Origin: Bartonella fuyuanensis
GTDB lineage: Bacteria > Pseudomonadota > Alphaproteobacteria > Rhizobiales > Rhizobiaceae
Direction: 5' to 3'
Length of the DNA: 64,000 bases
NCBI RefSeq assembly: GCF_014197255.1
Contig: NZ_JACIFE010000006.1
Location: 1 to 64,000 of the forward strand
The position numbers and the translations under genes were made by a program. The notes beneath the pieces were generated by a model that saw only the letters and a list, made by a program, of their open reading frames with translations, was not told where the DNA came from and ran no database searches. Positions within the stretch are counted from its first letter, which is position 1; each line of letters starts with the position of its first letter. This document shows, in pieces, positions 7,807 to 17,944 of the stretch.

Positions 7807-9030
7807 ATGTTTTTAAACAGTCTTGATTTACCGGGACAACCTAAGGATTCTCGCATTGTTGTTGCAATGTCGGGTGGGGTTGATTCATCGGTTGTTGCAG
7901 GTCTTTTGAAAAAGGAAGGGTATAATGTCATTGGTATTACGTTGCAGCTTTATGATCATGGAGCTGCAACGCATCGGGTGGGAGCGTGTTGTGCAGGACA
8001 GGATATTGAGGATGCACGCCGTGTTGCAGAGACATTAGGAATCCCGCATTATGTTCTTGATTATGAAAAGCGCTTTCGTGAAGCCGTTATCGACCCTTTT
8101 GCAGAAAGTTATGTTCATGGAGAGACACCAGTACCATGTATTGCGTGCAATCAGACGGTAAAGTTTTCGGATTTATTAGCAACGGCACGTGAATTGGGGG
8201 CAGATGCTTTGGCAACCGGGCATTATATTCGTTCACGTTCCCATGGAGCGCATCGAGCACTCTTTCGTCCTCTGGATAATGACCGTGATCAGAGTTATTT
8301 TCTCTTTGCAACGACACAAGAACAGATTGATTATTTGCGTTTTCCACTTGGTGATCTTCCAAAAGTGCGTGTTCGTGAAATGGCAACGGAGATGGGCTTT
8401 GTGGTTGCCAATAAGCATGATAGTCAGGATATTTGTTTTGTTCCACAAGGAAAGTATTCAGATGTTATTGCAAGATTACGTCCAGAAGCAGCTAATCCTG
8501 GCGAGATTGTCCATATTGATGGAAAGATTTTAGGCAAACATTCGGGAATTGTTAATTATACTGTTGGTCAACGGCGTGGTATTGGAGTGTCAACTGGTGA
8601 AGCACTTTATGTGGTTTATCTCGATGTAGAAAATGCACGTGTTATTGTTGGGCCGCGTGAAATGTTGGAAACGCATAAGCTTTTTTTACGTGATGTAAAT
8701 TGGCTTGGTGATGAACTGTTGGATAAATTTCCTTCTCAAGGTATTGAGGTAGCTGTAAAGGTACGTTCTACGCGCCCCCCTCACCTTGCACGCTTGCATT
8801 ATAAAGAAGGTATTTTTTCCGTTGATCTATTAGAATGTGAGAATGGCGTGGCACCAGGGCAAGCTTGTGTGCTTTATGATGGAAATGGTCATGAGGCACG
8901 TATTCTTGGGGGAGGATTTGTAACCCATTCAGAACGTGCAGCTGATACTGAGATGATGTTGAAGCGCGTTTTGTGCAATCTCGAAACAAAAGCGTTTGTT
9001 CCTTCTGAATTTAAAACAACGGCTTCATAA
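7807..9030 (+). CDS. mnmA: tRNA-specific 2-thiouridylase MnmA
   Basis: The 407-residue enzyme has the PP-loop SGGVDSS (residues 22-28). The first catalytic cysteine is in PVPCIACN and the second in [10 protein letters not shown]-terminal beta-barrel contains [16 protein letters not shown]. MnmA thiolates U34 of tRNAs for Lys, Glu and Gln, using sulfur passed from a cysteine desulfurase. Length is typical for the alphaproteobacterial form, which has a longer N-terminus than E. coli. It stands alone as a single-gene unit. Confidence 0.96.
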   Translation: MFLNSLDLPGQPKDSRIVVAMSGGVDSSVVAGLLKKEGYNVIGITLQLYDHGAATHRVGACCAGQDIEDARRVAETLGIPHYVLDYEKRFREAVIDPFAESYVHGETPVPCIACNQTVKFSDLLATARELGADALATGHYIRSRSHGAHRALFRPLDNDRDQSYFLFATTQEQIDYLRFPLGDLPKVRVREMATEMGFVVANKHDSQDICFVPQGKYSDVIARLRPEAANPGEIVHIDGKILGKHSGIVNYTVGQRRGIGVSTGEALYVVYLDVENARVIVGPREMLETHKLFLRDVNWLGDELLDKFPSQGIEVAVKVRSTRPPHLARLHYKEGIFSVDLLECENGVAPGQACVLYDGNGHEARILGGGFVTHSERAADTEMMLKRVLCNLETKAFVPSEFKTTAS

Positions 9031-9284
9031 AAATAGTTAAGTGATTTATAATAATAATTTCCGTCCTTCAACTTGAAGGAGAAATTGCCGTAAGATTTTC
9101 TAAGTGTAAATTGCTTTGGGATTAAAGCCATCAAAATCATATCTTGTGCACCTCAGAAGCAGGATTGGGTTTGGAGAACATTGATAAGAAAAATGTCAAA
9201 ATATTCCTTAACAATGCTTTTACGAGTAGTTAACGCACATCTTCGGATATTTTTTACAACTTAGAAAGCTATCATTTTTAGGAG

Positions 9285-10065
9285 TTAAAGTCGGTAAAAT
9301 GGGTGAGTGCAATACTTGAAGCCGTGGCAGCATTGAAGCTTGTGAAAGTTGTCAGTTAGGGGAATACATAAGGCTTTTGATTGTTGTAGTATATAGGGTA
9401 GTAAGCTTTCATCTTCTGTTTCAAAATACGTGTTATCCTTGAAATTTTGGTTTCTTGCTTGAAAGTGTGTGAGGCAGAAAAGGGAATAAGGATAAAGATG
9501 AAGGTTTTTATCATTTAGAGCAGCTGTAATATTATTTATATCAGTGTTTTGCAGAGAGGGCACTTTTAGAGCAGTACTGGAGAAACTTGGATTGATTTGA
9601 GATAAAAGAGTTTGCATGGGGTTTTGTCGATAATAATGCTGTCACTAACAAAGGCTACTGCATTACGCAGAATTGATTCTATATTGTCATAATTCGAAAT
9701 ACAGCGTGAAAACAAAACCAAAGTTTTTTCTGGAGAACTTTGGAAAAAATTCTGTAATGATGGTGGTGTTTTTCATTTATTAATACTGAGAATATGATGA
9801 TGAATATGGAAACCGGCAGGATTATCAATAACTTTTTGTGGAATGCAATAAATGGAACATATAGGCTGTGTTTTTTTTCAAAATCGTTAGAAGGCCTAAG
9901 GAAGATTTTGCTATAATGAATGGTGAGGGGGAAAATTCTTTTGCAGGCAGTAATGCGAGTAATGTTACTTCGTTTTTAGCAATAAATTGATGTGATTTTC
10001 AAAAAGATTTTTTCACGAATATTATGATAGGTTTTTAGGTGTGGAGCATTCGTTTCGTTGATTAT
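9285..10065 (-). pseudogene. Dead gene of unrecognised family
   Basis: The longest surviving frame is 9285-9617 (110 codons). Reading on upstream in other frames gives protein-like stretches interrupted by a TGA and at least one frameshift: VIDNPAGFHIHHH, then NYDNIESILRNAVAFVSDS, then NPSFSSTALKVPSLQ. Further upstream, ETNAPHLKTYHNIREKIF continues the pattern to about 10065. I infer one ancestral gene of about 260 codons on the minus strand. I do not recognise the family. The 3' end retains several cysteines and histidines (LQCCHGFKYC). Confidence 0.6.
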
Positions 10066-10189
10066 TGTGATATTCAAATGTATGCGAGATTTTTAATTGT
10101 TTTTTTTCAATTTTTAGCTGTTCGAATTTATTTTATTTTTAAAAAGAGAGGTAAAAAAATATTATTTTAAACTTATGATAGAATTTATA

Positions 10190-10218
10190 TTGACATCATA
10201 CAACCATAGGTATAGTAT
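10190..10218 (+). promoter_or_regulatory. Sigma-70-type promoter of the small-RNA candidate
   Basis: A perfect -35 TTGACA (10190-10195) stands 17 bases from TAGTAT (10213-10218). An overlapping TATAGT at 10211 is an alternative. It is one of the clearest promoters in the window and no coding gene starts just after it. Confidence 0.7.
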
Positions 10219-10224
10219 AGGGAT

Positions 10225-10356
10225 ACCGATGCAAAATGATATATTTTGTTTTATATCGGGTGTAGTGTCTTGGGTCCCCGCTATTTCCCAAGCTCTGCAT
10301 GCCCTTAGTTTTTAAGGGAAAAGAATCTGGGTCCCCAATGCCCAGATTCTTTTTTG
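10225..10356 (+). ncRNA. Candidate trans-acting small RNA with two UCCCC loops
   Basis: A strong promoter precedes, and a perfect rho-independent terminator follows at 10321-10356, with an 11-bp stem and T-run. Between them are hairpins at 10269-10292 (CTTGGG/CCCAAG) and 10302-10318 (CCCTTA/TAAGGG). The loops of the first hairpin and of the terminator both begin UCCCC, which is complementary to Shine-Dalgarno sequences. No open frame is visible. Alphaproteobacterial small RNAs often expose such anti-SD loops. I cannot assign it to a named family. It lacks the downstream XRE gene of the Bartonella Brt transcripts. Confidence 0.7.
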
Positions 10357-10838
10357 GGGTAATGATTGTTTTTCTTTTTTGTTTTAAATTTTTAGCAAGT
10401 CATATTTTAAAATCCAGTTGAGCTGTAGGATTATATCAGAGTACTAAGATATTTTTTTCTAAGGTGCTGGAATGCATAGCTCTGAGTTATGATACATATT
10501 ATAAGGCTGAAAAATAATTCATAATCCATTTGAGCAAAAAAATTCTTCGTTTATGAAACCTAGATGGCTTTAAGTTGTTCAGAAAATTGTTGATAATGAA
10601 GGTGATCTGTTTAATTACTTTTGGAGAGTTCTTTGTTTATTATTTGTATTCTTCAATCTTATTGGTGCTGTGGGTATAATTGAGCAGTTTTGCGAAAACA
10701 ATAGTGATTTTAGGCGTTTATTGTAGGATGAAGCTTCTGTAATTCTGTAGGATTGAGGAAATAGTGGTGATCTGCCAAAAATATCATTATATGGTTGGAA
10801 ATATTCTTCCTTCTTTCATGAAAAAAGGGATGGGGTTC

Positions 10839-11747
10839 ATGGATATAAAAATCGATATACAAAGCTTAGCTTTACATTCTATTTTTGTTGCATGTATTGT
10901 TTTTGCTTTGAAATATTGGGCATATCATATCACAAGTTCTGTTGCACTTTATTCTGATGCATTGGAATCGGTTGTGAATATTCTTGCGTCATTGGCAGCA
11001 TGGTGGGCTGTTAAAGTGAGTATGAAGCCAGCGGATCATGATCATCCTTTTGGGCATCATAAAGCGGAATATTTTTCCGCGATTTTTGAAGGAGTACTCA
11101 TTATTATTGCGGCAATTGTTATTTTAAGAGAAGCATGGGTAACTCTTACTACCGTTAAATTATTACAGAAACCTGGAATATGGCTTGTTATTCATTTTGT
11201 TGCAACTGTCATAAATTGTATGTGGGGAATGGTTCTTATTTGGCAGGGAAAACGCCATCGCTCACCAGCTCTTAAAGCTGATGGAGTGCATTTTATAACT
11301 GATGTTTTTACATCACTTGCAATTTTAATTGGTTTGGTTGCTGGTTTTGTAGGAGGATGGATAGTTCTAGATCCAATTTTAGCGATAATCGTTGCCGTTA
11401 ATCTTCTTTTACAGGGCTGGAAACTCATTAGGAATGCTATTCAAGGATTAATGGATGTTGGCGTTGAATTGAATGAAACCATGCGGATTCGAGAGCTGAT
11501 TTCTAGAAATGCAGATGGTGCACTTGAGGTCCATGATTTACGTACACGTGTTGCTGGTAGGATTATTTTTATCGAGTTTCATTTAGTAGTGCCAGCTGCA
11601 ATGGAAGTATGGGAAGCACATAAAATTTGTGATAAAATTGAAGATATTCTTCAAAAAGAATTTAATAATGTGCGCATTTCTATTCATGTTGAACCTGAAG
11701 CTGAAGCAATACTATCTCCCAATACAACAATGATCCCTTTTATGTAA
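10839..11747 (+). CDS. Cation diffusion facilitator family transporter
   Basis: About 302 residues from the ATG at 10839, preceded by a purine-rich GGGATGGGG. Earlier in-frame starts reach back to 10764, so the N-terminus is uncertain. There are five or six transmembrane helices. The metal site has YSDALES in TM2 and HFITD in TM5, and the cytoplasmic loop carries HDHPFGHHKAEYF. A C-terminal ferredoxin-like domain includes HDLRTRVAGR and IEFHLVVP. The family exports Zn, Fe or Cd against protons. The pattern is close to FieF/YiiP but the metal cannot be fixed by eye. Monocistronic. Confidence 0.88.
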   Translation: MDIKIDIQSLALHSIFVACIVFALKYWAYHITSSVALYSDALESVVNILASLAAWWAVKVSMKPADHDHPFGHHKAEYFSAIFEGVLIIIAAIVILREAWVTLTTVKLLQKPGIWLVIHFVATVINCMWGMVLIWQGKRHRSPALKADGVHFITDVFTSLAILIGLVAGFVGGWIVLDPILAIIVAVNLLLQGWKLIRNAIQGLMDVGVELNETMRIRELISRNADGALEVHDLRTRVAGRIIFIEFHLVVPAAMEVWEAHKICDKIEDILQKEFNNVRISIHVEPEAEAILSPNTTMIPFM

Positions 11748-13566
11748 TTTTTTTCAAATTGTCTATCATATTGTGAATATTATTTTTTACGAGGAGATAA
11801 TTCATACCCCTTGGAAATACAATAATGCTATTTCATTGATTTTATTTTTGCAGCAATCAAGTATAAAAGATTAAATAGAGTATTTAAGGTAAGATTTAAT
11901 CACACAACTATTTAAGGTCTGGTGATAGAAGGTATATAAAATTTGATATATTAAGTGTTTTTAGAATGTAGGGTAATATTCAGAGTAGGGTTTTCCGATT
12001 TATCTTTATGTAAGTAAATCGCATGAAATGGTTAGTTGCTTAAATTCTCTTAAGAGGACGGATTGTTTACAGGCCATTGGGAGTAAATGTTTTTTCTTTA
12101 GGAAAAAGAGAGATAAAAGTCATGAAGAGAATTTTTAAGTTGGTGATCGTATATTAATCATTCTTACTTGTGTAAAAAATGTGTTGTTTTAACATGTCGA
12201 ACAATCTCTCATATGAAAGGATAGTAAGCTTATATTGCTTATAAATACAGGCTTTAAATATTTTTATAGATTCTGATTCAAATGTTTGAGTATTTATTTA
12301 GAGAGGCTTTTATTAAGCGTCTTTTCATTTTGTACTCAAACGCAGCTTTTTGTAAATGAGCCGTCTTAAATTTTGAGTTGGTAAAATTAACCAGTCCAAT
12401 TTGGGAGGTATTATCTTTAGAATCACGTCGTTGTACTGTTACAACGGTTTTGAATTTTGTTAGCTTTATCTTAAAATAATTTTCTTCAAATTAGGGTGTG
12501 TAAAATCATTCAATCTATTTGGAAGTAGTGTTTTTAAACTGTAATTTTAAAAACATTTTTCTTGTTTGCATGATATTATTAAAAATCTTTTAACTTCATA
12601 AGATATAATATTATGATTTTTATATCCATTATGATAATATGGTTTATATAATTCCTGCTTATTGTTTACTAAATTTTTAGTAAGTGTTTTTAAATCGATT
12701 TTTTTAAATCTTTTTATGCAATCTTTATGAAATAAACTTATAATTTTTATGATAGTTACGAACGATTATTCTTTTTAGAATTTCTCTCAAAAAGAGCAAA
12801 ATCCATATCATTCTTTAAATATATGCAATTTATATAGGATAAAAACGTATCCTTAAAATTTATGAATTGTTATGAATGATAGTTGCTTTTCATTTCGTTT
12901 GAATATTTATATGCGTTATAATGTTTGCATCGTGATTTGCTTTTTGTGTTCTGTTTAGAGATGGCAGTTGTTTTTAAAAAAATGGTCAAATGAATTGTGT
13001 ACAAAAGTGTGGGTTTTGATAGGGTGCATAGAAAATTATTTACACAATATTTTGATTGTTCTATATTCTTATGTAGTATATAGCACTGGGTGCGTGTTAT
13101 TTCATCTGTTTTGATCATTGAGTAATAAGATTGCTTAAAGAGTTTTTTATAAAGTTCCATTTAAATGCGTGTGCTCTTTTATTTTAAAATGAGATAGTTC
13201 ATAACATTATGAATTTTATTTCGTAATTTAAAAGTGTTTTTTTCTGCTATAGAGTCTTTATTTTGAGTATTCTTTTGCACTTTCATGATGCACGTAATAT
13301 TTTTTTACTTCTGTTGGTATTGTTAGGTGTTTCTTTAAGTCGATATGTCTTTGCTTGTAGAGATATTTACCGCTAAAGCGTGAAGGTAATGAAGATATTT
13401 TTAATCATCCAATTTATTTTTTTCTGCCATTACTTGATAGAGAGAACAGCTTCAATGATATTTTACATTTAAATAATTATTATTATAAACAAGCGTTAAA
13501 AAGAAGGGTTATTTTTATTTCTTAAAGCTACAGTTTTTGTAATTGGTGAAACCAATAAGAGTTTTT
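11748..13566. other. 1.8-kb region without an intact gene
   Basis: Very AT-rich. A stop-free minus-strand stretch of about 70 codons (12278-12490) contains protein-like KTVVTVQRRDSKDNTSQIG but has only a late internal ATG. At 12121 a short plus-strand start (MKRIFKLVIVY) stops at once and may be the remnant of a signal-peptide gene. Both look like decayed coding sequence. The longest open frame here, 12870-13160 minus, has no protein-like pattern and I do not call it. Confidence 0.4.
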
Positions 13567-13641
13567 ATGAAAAAGGCGAGGACAAAGGAGCTTACTTATT
13601 TTATTGGTGTTGTTTTGTTTGTAGTTTTGATCTTTTTGTAA
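13567..13641 (+). CDS. Possible 24-residue single-helix membrane microprotein
   Basis: An ATG preceded by AAGAG encodes MKKARTKELT, then a strongly hydrophobic YFIGVVLFVVLIFL, then TAA. A positively charged start followed by one membrane helix is typical of real bacterial microproteins. Chance occurrence in AT-rich DNA is also plausible. It is convergent with pgeF and ends a few bases from that gene's stop codon. Confidence 0.3.
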   Translation: MKKARTKELTYFIGVVLFVVLIFL

Positions 13642-13652
13642 GGGAAAAATGT

Positions 13653-14435
13653 TTATTTCAACATAATAGCAGAAATTTGCCGTCCATGATCGGATTCGTT
13701 GCGGTGTAGTGCACGACGATAAGAAAAAAAATATTGTTCATTGTGATAGGTACAAAGCTCTACACAAGAAGCATTGACACCTGATTCTTTTAGTTGGTTT
13801 ATAATAAATGCCCATAGATTAAAGCAAAAGTGATTGACTTTTTCTGTTTTTAAAAAATATTTTTGAAATTTGCTATGGTGCTCAATAAATTGGTTGTAAA
13901 ATTCACTTGTCACTTCGTAGTGGCATGGACCAATACAAGGACCAAGAGCTGCTGTTATTGATTGTCTTTTGGCTCCTTTTTTTTCCATAACAGCAATGGT
14001 TTTTTCGATAATTCCATTTAAGCTTCCTCGCCATCCAGCATGAGTAGCAGCGATGACACCGGCTTGTGGATCGGCAAAGAGAATGGGGCCGCAATCTGCT
14101 GTAAGAACTCCAAGAACGAGTCCTGGTGTAGTTGTAACAAGAGCATCAGCTTTAGGAGGTACACCGATAGTTGCTTGATGAGCTACGATAACGTTACAGG
14201 AGTGTATTTGATTGACTGTGACTAAATTTTGTACCTTAATAGAAAAATAATTAGCGATCAAAAGATGATTTTGTCTATTATGTCTAGGTTGATTATCTGA
14301 ATTTTTTCCAACGTTAAAGCTATGATAAATGTTTTTTGCAACATCATCTTGGCGTGTAAAAAATCCATGTTTTATCCCATGGGTGTGTAAAGTAGAAAGA
14401 TTTTTTGCAAGGATGGGATGAGGGATAGGTTTCAT
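13653..14435 (-). CDS. pgeF: Multicopper-type laccase-domain protein PgeF (peptidoglycan editing factor)
   Basis: The 260-residue product has all metal-site signatures of the YfiH/PgeF family: VNQIHSCNV, the HAGWRG motif, and GPCIGPCHYEV with its Cys and His. PgeF removes L-Ser wrongly built into peptidoglycan precursors in E. coli, and other members act on purine nucleosides. It lies downstream of midA and lgt on the same strand with a gap of about 100 bp, so it may be the last gene of that operon. Confidence 0.92.
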   Translation of the reverse strand: MKPIPHPILAKNLSTLHTHGIKHGFFTRQDDVAKNIYHSFNVGKNSDNQPRHNRQNHLLIANYFSIKVQNLVTVNQIHSCNVIVAHQATIGVPPKADALVTTTPGLVLGVLTADCGPILFADPQAGVIAATHAGWRGSLNGIIEKTIAVMEKKGAKRQSITAALGPCIGPCHYEVTSEFYNQFIEHHSKFQKYFLKTEKVNHFCFNLWAFIINQLKESGVNASCVELCTYHNEQYFFSYRRALHRNESDHGRQISAIMLK

Positions 14436-14536
14436 AAAGATTCCTTATGGGGCTATTTACAATGAAATTGGAGATGTTCATATTTGTTAATGAACATTTC
14501 AGATAATGATGTACTTATTGAGTAAATTGCTGATCA

Positions 14537-15616
14537 TCAAAATTGGGGAGGTATGGGGATGTTTTTATCACTGAAATGTAAAACTTTAAATAATTTGCCC
14601 ATTTGATCTGGGCCAGCAAGCCGTTCGATGTCTTGACGGATTTTGTCTTGCAGGTGCGTGCTTTTGTCCATTCCAAGCTGTTTTGCGCGTGTTAGAATCC
14701 CCATTTTAAAAAGAAAATCTCCTTGCTCAAAGATTTCAGCAAAACACCCCTGTTCAAGAGCTATATTTTTTAAAAAAGAAAAATCAACGTGGGATGTTAA
14801 ATCATGTGCACCAGGGGCATCAAAAACATTACGAAATTTATGTTTTGAGAGTGCTTGCAGTGTATCGCCAAAGGCAAGATCACAAGCACCATAGTCGATA
14901 AATAAAGCAGAACCTGTTACTTGCACTAAATGCTGGCTGATTTGTTGCATGAATTGATGCCGTAAGGGAGCATGTTCAAAAATTGTTCCGTCAGGTACTT
15001 TAGAACAATAAGTTTGTAGACAAGAAGAAGGAAGTCTATGCGGAACAGCGATAAAAATGAAATCTCCATCTTGATTGATTGTAATGCAACGTTCTTTCCA
15101 TTCGCCATTGATTTTAATATATTGATTGATGGGAAGTGTATCGAGGAATTCATTAGCAATGAGGAAGAGAGGTTTTAAAGGAACTTGATTGAAGTTTGTA
15201 ATGCTATGGATTTGTTTTTGATAAGAGCAAAGGCGCTTTTTTTGTTCTTTTGCAAGTTGTTGGCTTATTTCGATCAGAAAAATTTCAGCAGCATTAAATG
15301 CTGTTTGCGAAAGCTTTTGGATGGTACGCAAAATGTCATCCATCAAAGTTCCACGTCCTGGACCTATTTCAGCGAGAATAAAAGGGTAAGGACAGCCTTG
15401 AGCTTTCCAGCTTGCCAGAGTCCAAATGCCAATCATCTCTCCAAATAATTGGCTTATTTCAGGTGCGGTTACAAAATCTCCAGCACGTCCAAAAGGCGCT
15501 TGGGTTTGATAATAACCAAATTGGGGATCGGTGAGTGCCAATGTCATATATTGGCTAACAGCGATTGGTCCATTAAGAGCAATAATTTCTTTAATCTTTT
15601 CTTTGAGATTAGCCAT
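14537..15616 (-). CDS. Class I SAM-dependent methyltransferase, MidA/NDUFAF7 family
   Basis: The 359-residue protein has the family's N-terminal [20 protein letters not shown], then the SAM-binding [13 protein letters not shown], and later FIDYGACD and DVDF-like segments. The mitochondrial relative dimethylates an arginine of complex I subunit NDUFS2. The bacterial role is presumed similar. The start overlaps the 3' end of lgt by eight bases, so translation is probably coupled. Length is normal. Confidence 0.9.
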   Translation of the reverse strand: MANLKEKIKEIIALNGPIAVSQYMTLALTDPQFGYYQTQAPFGRAGDFVTAPEISQLFGEMIGIWTLASWKAQGCPYPFILAEIGPGRGTLMDDILRTIQKLSQTAFNAAEIFLIEISQQLAKEQKKRLCSYQKQIHSITNFNQVPLKPLFLIANEFLDTLPINQYIKINGEWKERCITINQDGDFIFIAVPHRLPSSCLQTYCSKVPDGTIFEHAPLRHQFMQQISQHLVQVTGSALFIDYGACDLAFGDTLQALSKHKFRNVFDAPGAHDLTSHVDFSFLKNIALEQGCFAEIFEQGDFLFKMGILTRAKQLGMDKSTHLQDKIRQDIERLAGPDQMGKLFKVLHFSDKNIPIPPQF

Positions 15617-16469
15617 TTTCTGTCAATTTATATTTAAAGGGGTGGAAAAGGAGATAAAGCCCTAAAAGAAGCATGGGAAGAGATAAAGCCATGCCATAGG
15701 TGAAACCTGTAGAGTGAAAAAGGGTCGAAAACCATTTTGGATCTTCTTGAGGTGCACGGTAAATTTCAGAAATGCTGCGTGCTATGGCATAACCTAGGAT
15801 AAACATCCCTGATACAGTGCCGGGGCGTTTTAATGCTTTGAAACCAAAAATGAGCAGCCACAGGATGATGAAGAGAAGAAATCCTTCCATGAATGCTTCG
15901 TAAAGTTGGCTTGGATGACGTGGTAGATAGTGAGGGTCAAGAGGGAAACAAACACCCCAAGAATGTGTGGTCGTATTGCCCCATAATTCTTGGTTGGTGA
16001 AATTGCAGATCCGTACAATGCCGATACCAATAGGAGCACCTGCAGCAATGATATCAAACATGGCTTGTCTGTTGATATGATTTTTATGAGCAAACCAGAT
16101 CATTGCAATGATAATGCCAATGAGTCCACCATGAAAGGACATGCCCCCATTCCATAAGGCGATGATGGCACTTGGATGGTTAAAATAGTAAATGGGATTC
16201 CATACAAGGATTTCGCCTAAACGCCCTCCGACAACAATACTTATGGCAGACCAGAGAACAAAATCTTCGATCTTCTTTTTATCCATAGGAGGGTGGTTTT
16301 TATACCATAGAGATTTTTTGTTTAATAATTTTTGCGCGTACCACCAAGAAAAAAGAATACCTACACCGTAACCAAGCCCATACCAATGAAGTCCTATCGG
16401 ACCTAGCTGGATAATGACAGGATCAAGAAAAGACGGAAAAGCAATAGCTGGACAAGAAAGATTATTCAT
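15609..16469 (-). CDS. lgt: Prolipoprotein diacylglyceryl transferase Lgt
   Basis: The 286-residue inner-membrane enzyme has about seven hydrophobic helices. Key motifs are [10 protein letters not shown], the signature [11 protein letters not shown], and [13 protein letters not shown]. Lgt transfers diacylglycerol from phosphatidylglycerol to the lipobox cysteine of prolipoproteins. Likely clients in this window are the lipoprotein at 60084 and the SleB-like protein at 43642. It is first in the lgt-midA-pgeF minus-strand operon, and ubiK diverges from it after about 300 bp. Confidence 0.96.
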   Translation of the reverse strand: MNNLSCPAIAFPSFLDPVIIQLGPIGLHWYGLGYGVGILFSWWYAQKLLNKKSLWYKNHPPMDKKKIEDFVLWSAISIVVGGRLGEILVWNPIYYFNHPSAIIALWNGGMSFHGGLIGIIIAMIWFAHKNHINRQAMFDIIAAGAPIGIGIVRICNFTNQELWGNTTTHSWGVCFPLDPHYLPRHPSQLYEAFMEGFLLFIILWLLIFGFKALKRPGTVSGMFILGYAIARSISEIYRAPQEDPKWFSTLFHSTGFTYGMALSLPMLLLGLYLLFHPFKYKLTENG

Positions 16470-16772
16470 GAATTGAGCATTTTACATTATATGAGGTAAA
16501 TATAAAGTGATTCTGATGGTTAGAAATGACAGATGAAGTCAAAATGGTCAAGTTAGCGAGGAGGCAAGTCAGCAAGAGGAATAGATTTGCACGACTTTAT
16601 CATGGTAAAAAATTATGATGGTAAAAGAATATAAAAAATTTTAAACAAAATCATCATGAAAAATCTGCACAGTAGATTAAAACAGGCTAAGAGGAACAAA
16701 TTACAGTATATAAATGTTATGAGAATACACTATAGTACGTGCATTAATAATTAAAATTTAAGGAAAAATATT

Positions 16773-17030
16773 ATGCGTAATGGATCAAATCGTATTCTTG
16801 ATGAATTAGCAAAATTAGCAACAGATGCCGCTGATGTTGCACAAGGTATACGACGTGAAGCTGGAACAGCGTTTCGTGTGCAGGCTGAAAAGATAGCAAA
16901 TAAACTTGATCTTATTTCACGTGAAGAATTTGAGACTTTTAAAGAGATGGTGCTGAAAGTTCATGCTGATAATGCTGATTTGAAAAGGCGTCTTGATGAT
17001 TTAGAAAAAATGCAGACACGGGAAAAGTAA
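16773..17030 (+). CDS. ubiK: Ubiquinone biosynthesis accessory factor UbiK (BMFP family)
   Basis: The 85-residue protein is wholly helical. An amphipathic N-terminal half (ILDELAKLATDAADVAQGI) is followed by the RVQAEKIANKLDLISREEF segment and a C-terminal coiled coil with leucine heptads. The family trimerises, binds membranes and supports late ubiquinone assembly with UbiJ. It diverges from lgt, a common rhizobial arrangement. A purine-rich AAGGAAAAA precedes the ATG. Confidence 0.82.
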   Translation: MRNGSNRILDELAKLATDAADVAQGIRREAGTAFRVQAEKIANKLDLISREEFETFKEMVLKVHADNADLKRRLDDLEKMQTREK

Positions 17031-17396
17031 AAAAGAGTCTTCAAAAAAATATCCCCAATTTTTCAATGTGGTATATGAAACTAAAAAATGCTTAATCTTG
17101 AGTCTATTAGAGAGGAGCGTTTGTTTGTTTTTGATTTTTTTTGGGTAAAAATACATTTTTTTGAATCAAGGGGGCTGGTGCTATGAAATTGTATCAATAC
17201 ACTGAAAAGACTTGATGATTCGTTTTATGGTTATCAGGTTATCCTAAGGAGCACAATTGTGTTCTGGGTGTTTGTGTTTTGTCGAAGTTTTTAATGTGTA
17301 TTTGTTTGGTGTAAAGGTCTGGGTTGTAGCAAAATATTGCTACAATTTAGGTGGTTTATATTCTGTTGACAATGTTTAAGATGATTGAGGATTGTG
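17031..17396. other. Intergenic region between ubiK and the YbjN gene
   Basis: About 365 bp. A short palindrome GAGCACAATTGTGTTC lies at 17249-17264 and could be an operator. No gene or terminator is clear. Confidence 0.35.
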
Positions 17397-17897
17397 ATGA
17401 GGCTTGCATTTTGCGCCACAGAAAGAAAAGAGCATCCTGTTGACTTTATTGAACAGATTGCTTGTGAATATGATTGGTCGTTTGAGCGAGATGCGCAAGA
17501 TGAAATTAGCGTTTGTGTGGAAGGAAAATGGGCAAATTATCGTCTTGCTTTTTCGTGGATGGAAGAGCATGAAGCGCTTCATTTAGCTTGTTCATTTGAT
17601 CTCTCTATTGAAAATGCTCGAACAGCTGAAATACAGCGCTTATTGTTAGCAATTAATGAAAAATTGTTGTTGGGACATTTTGATTACTGGCAAAGAAATA
17701 ATTCAGTTATTTATCGGCAAGGTCTTCTTTTGGCTGGTGGAGTGCGTCCCTCCCACAGACAGGTTGAAACATTGTTGATACATGCACTTAAAGCCTGTGA
17801 AAGCTATTATGTTGCATTTCAGATGGTGGCTTTGTCAGGAGAAAGCGCTTACAAGGCGCTGCAATACACTTTATTTGAAACTGTAGGGAATGCCTAA
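17397..17897 (+). CDS. YbjN domain protein
   Basis: The 166-residue product matches the alphaproteobacterial YbjN pattern: HPVDFIEQIACEYDWSFER, then VEGKWANYRLAFSW, GHFDYWQRNNSVIYRQGLL and a C-terminal SCYYVAFQ-like helix. The ATG at 17397 has GAGG six bases upstream. An earlier TTG frame start is unlikely. The domain is shaped like type III secretion chaperones, and its role in these bacteria is not known. In rhizobia it usually lies near proC, which is not here. Confidence 0.8.
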   Translation: MRLAFCATERKEHPVDFIEQIACEYDWSFERDAQDEISVCVEGKWANYRLAFSWMEEHEALHLACSFDLSIENARTAEIQRLLLAINEKLLLGHFDYWQRNNSVIYRQGLLLAGGVRPSHRQVETLLIHALKACESYYVAFQMVALSGESAYKALQYTLFETVGNA

Positions 17898-17944
17898 AAC
17901 CTCAAGGCTGTTATTTTTTTACAAGTCGTTTGCTGAAATATTGA

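Noticed and set aside
10225-10356. Brt-type Bartonella regulatory transcript
   Set aside because: No XRE-type regulator gene follows, and the length is shorter than I recall for that family.
12870-13160. 96-codon minus-strand open frame
   Set aside because: Composition is that of random AT-rich DNA, with no domain, no ribosome site and no partner gene.
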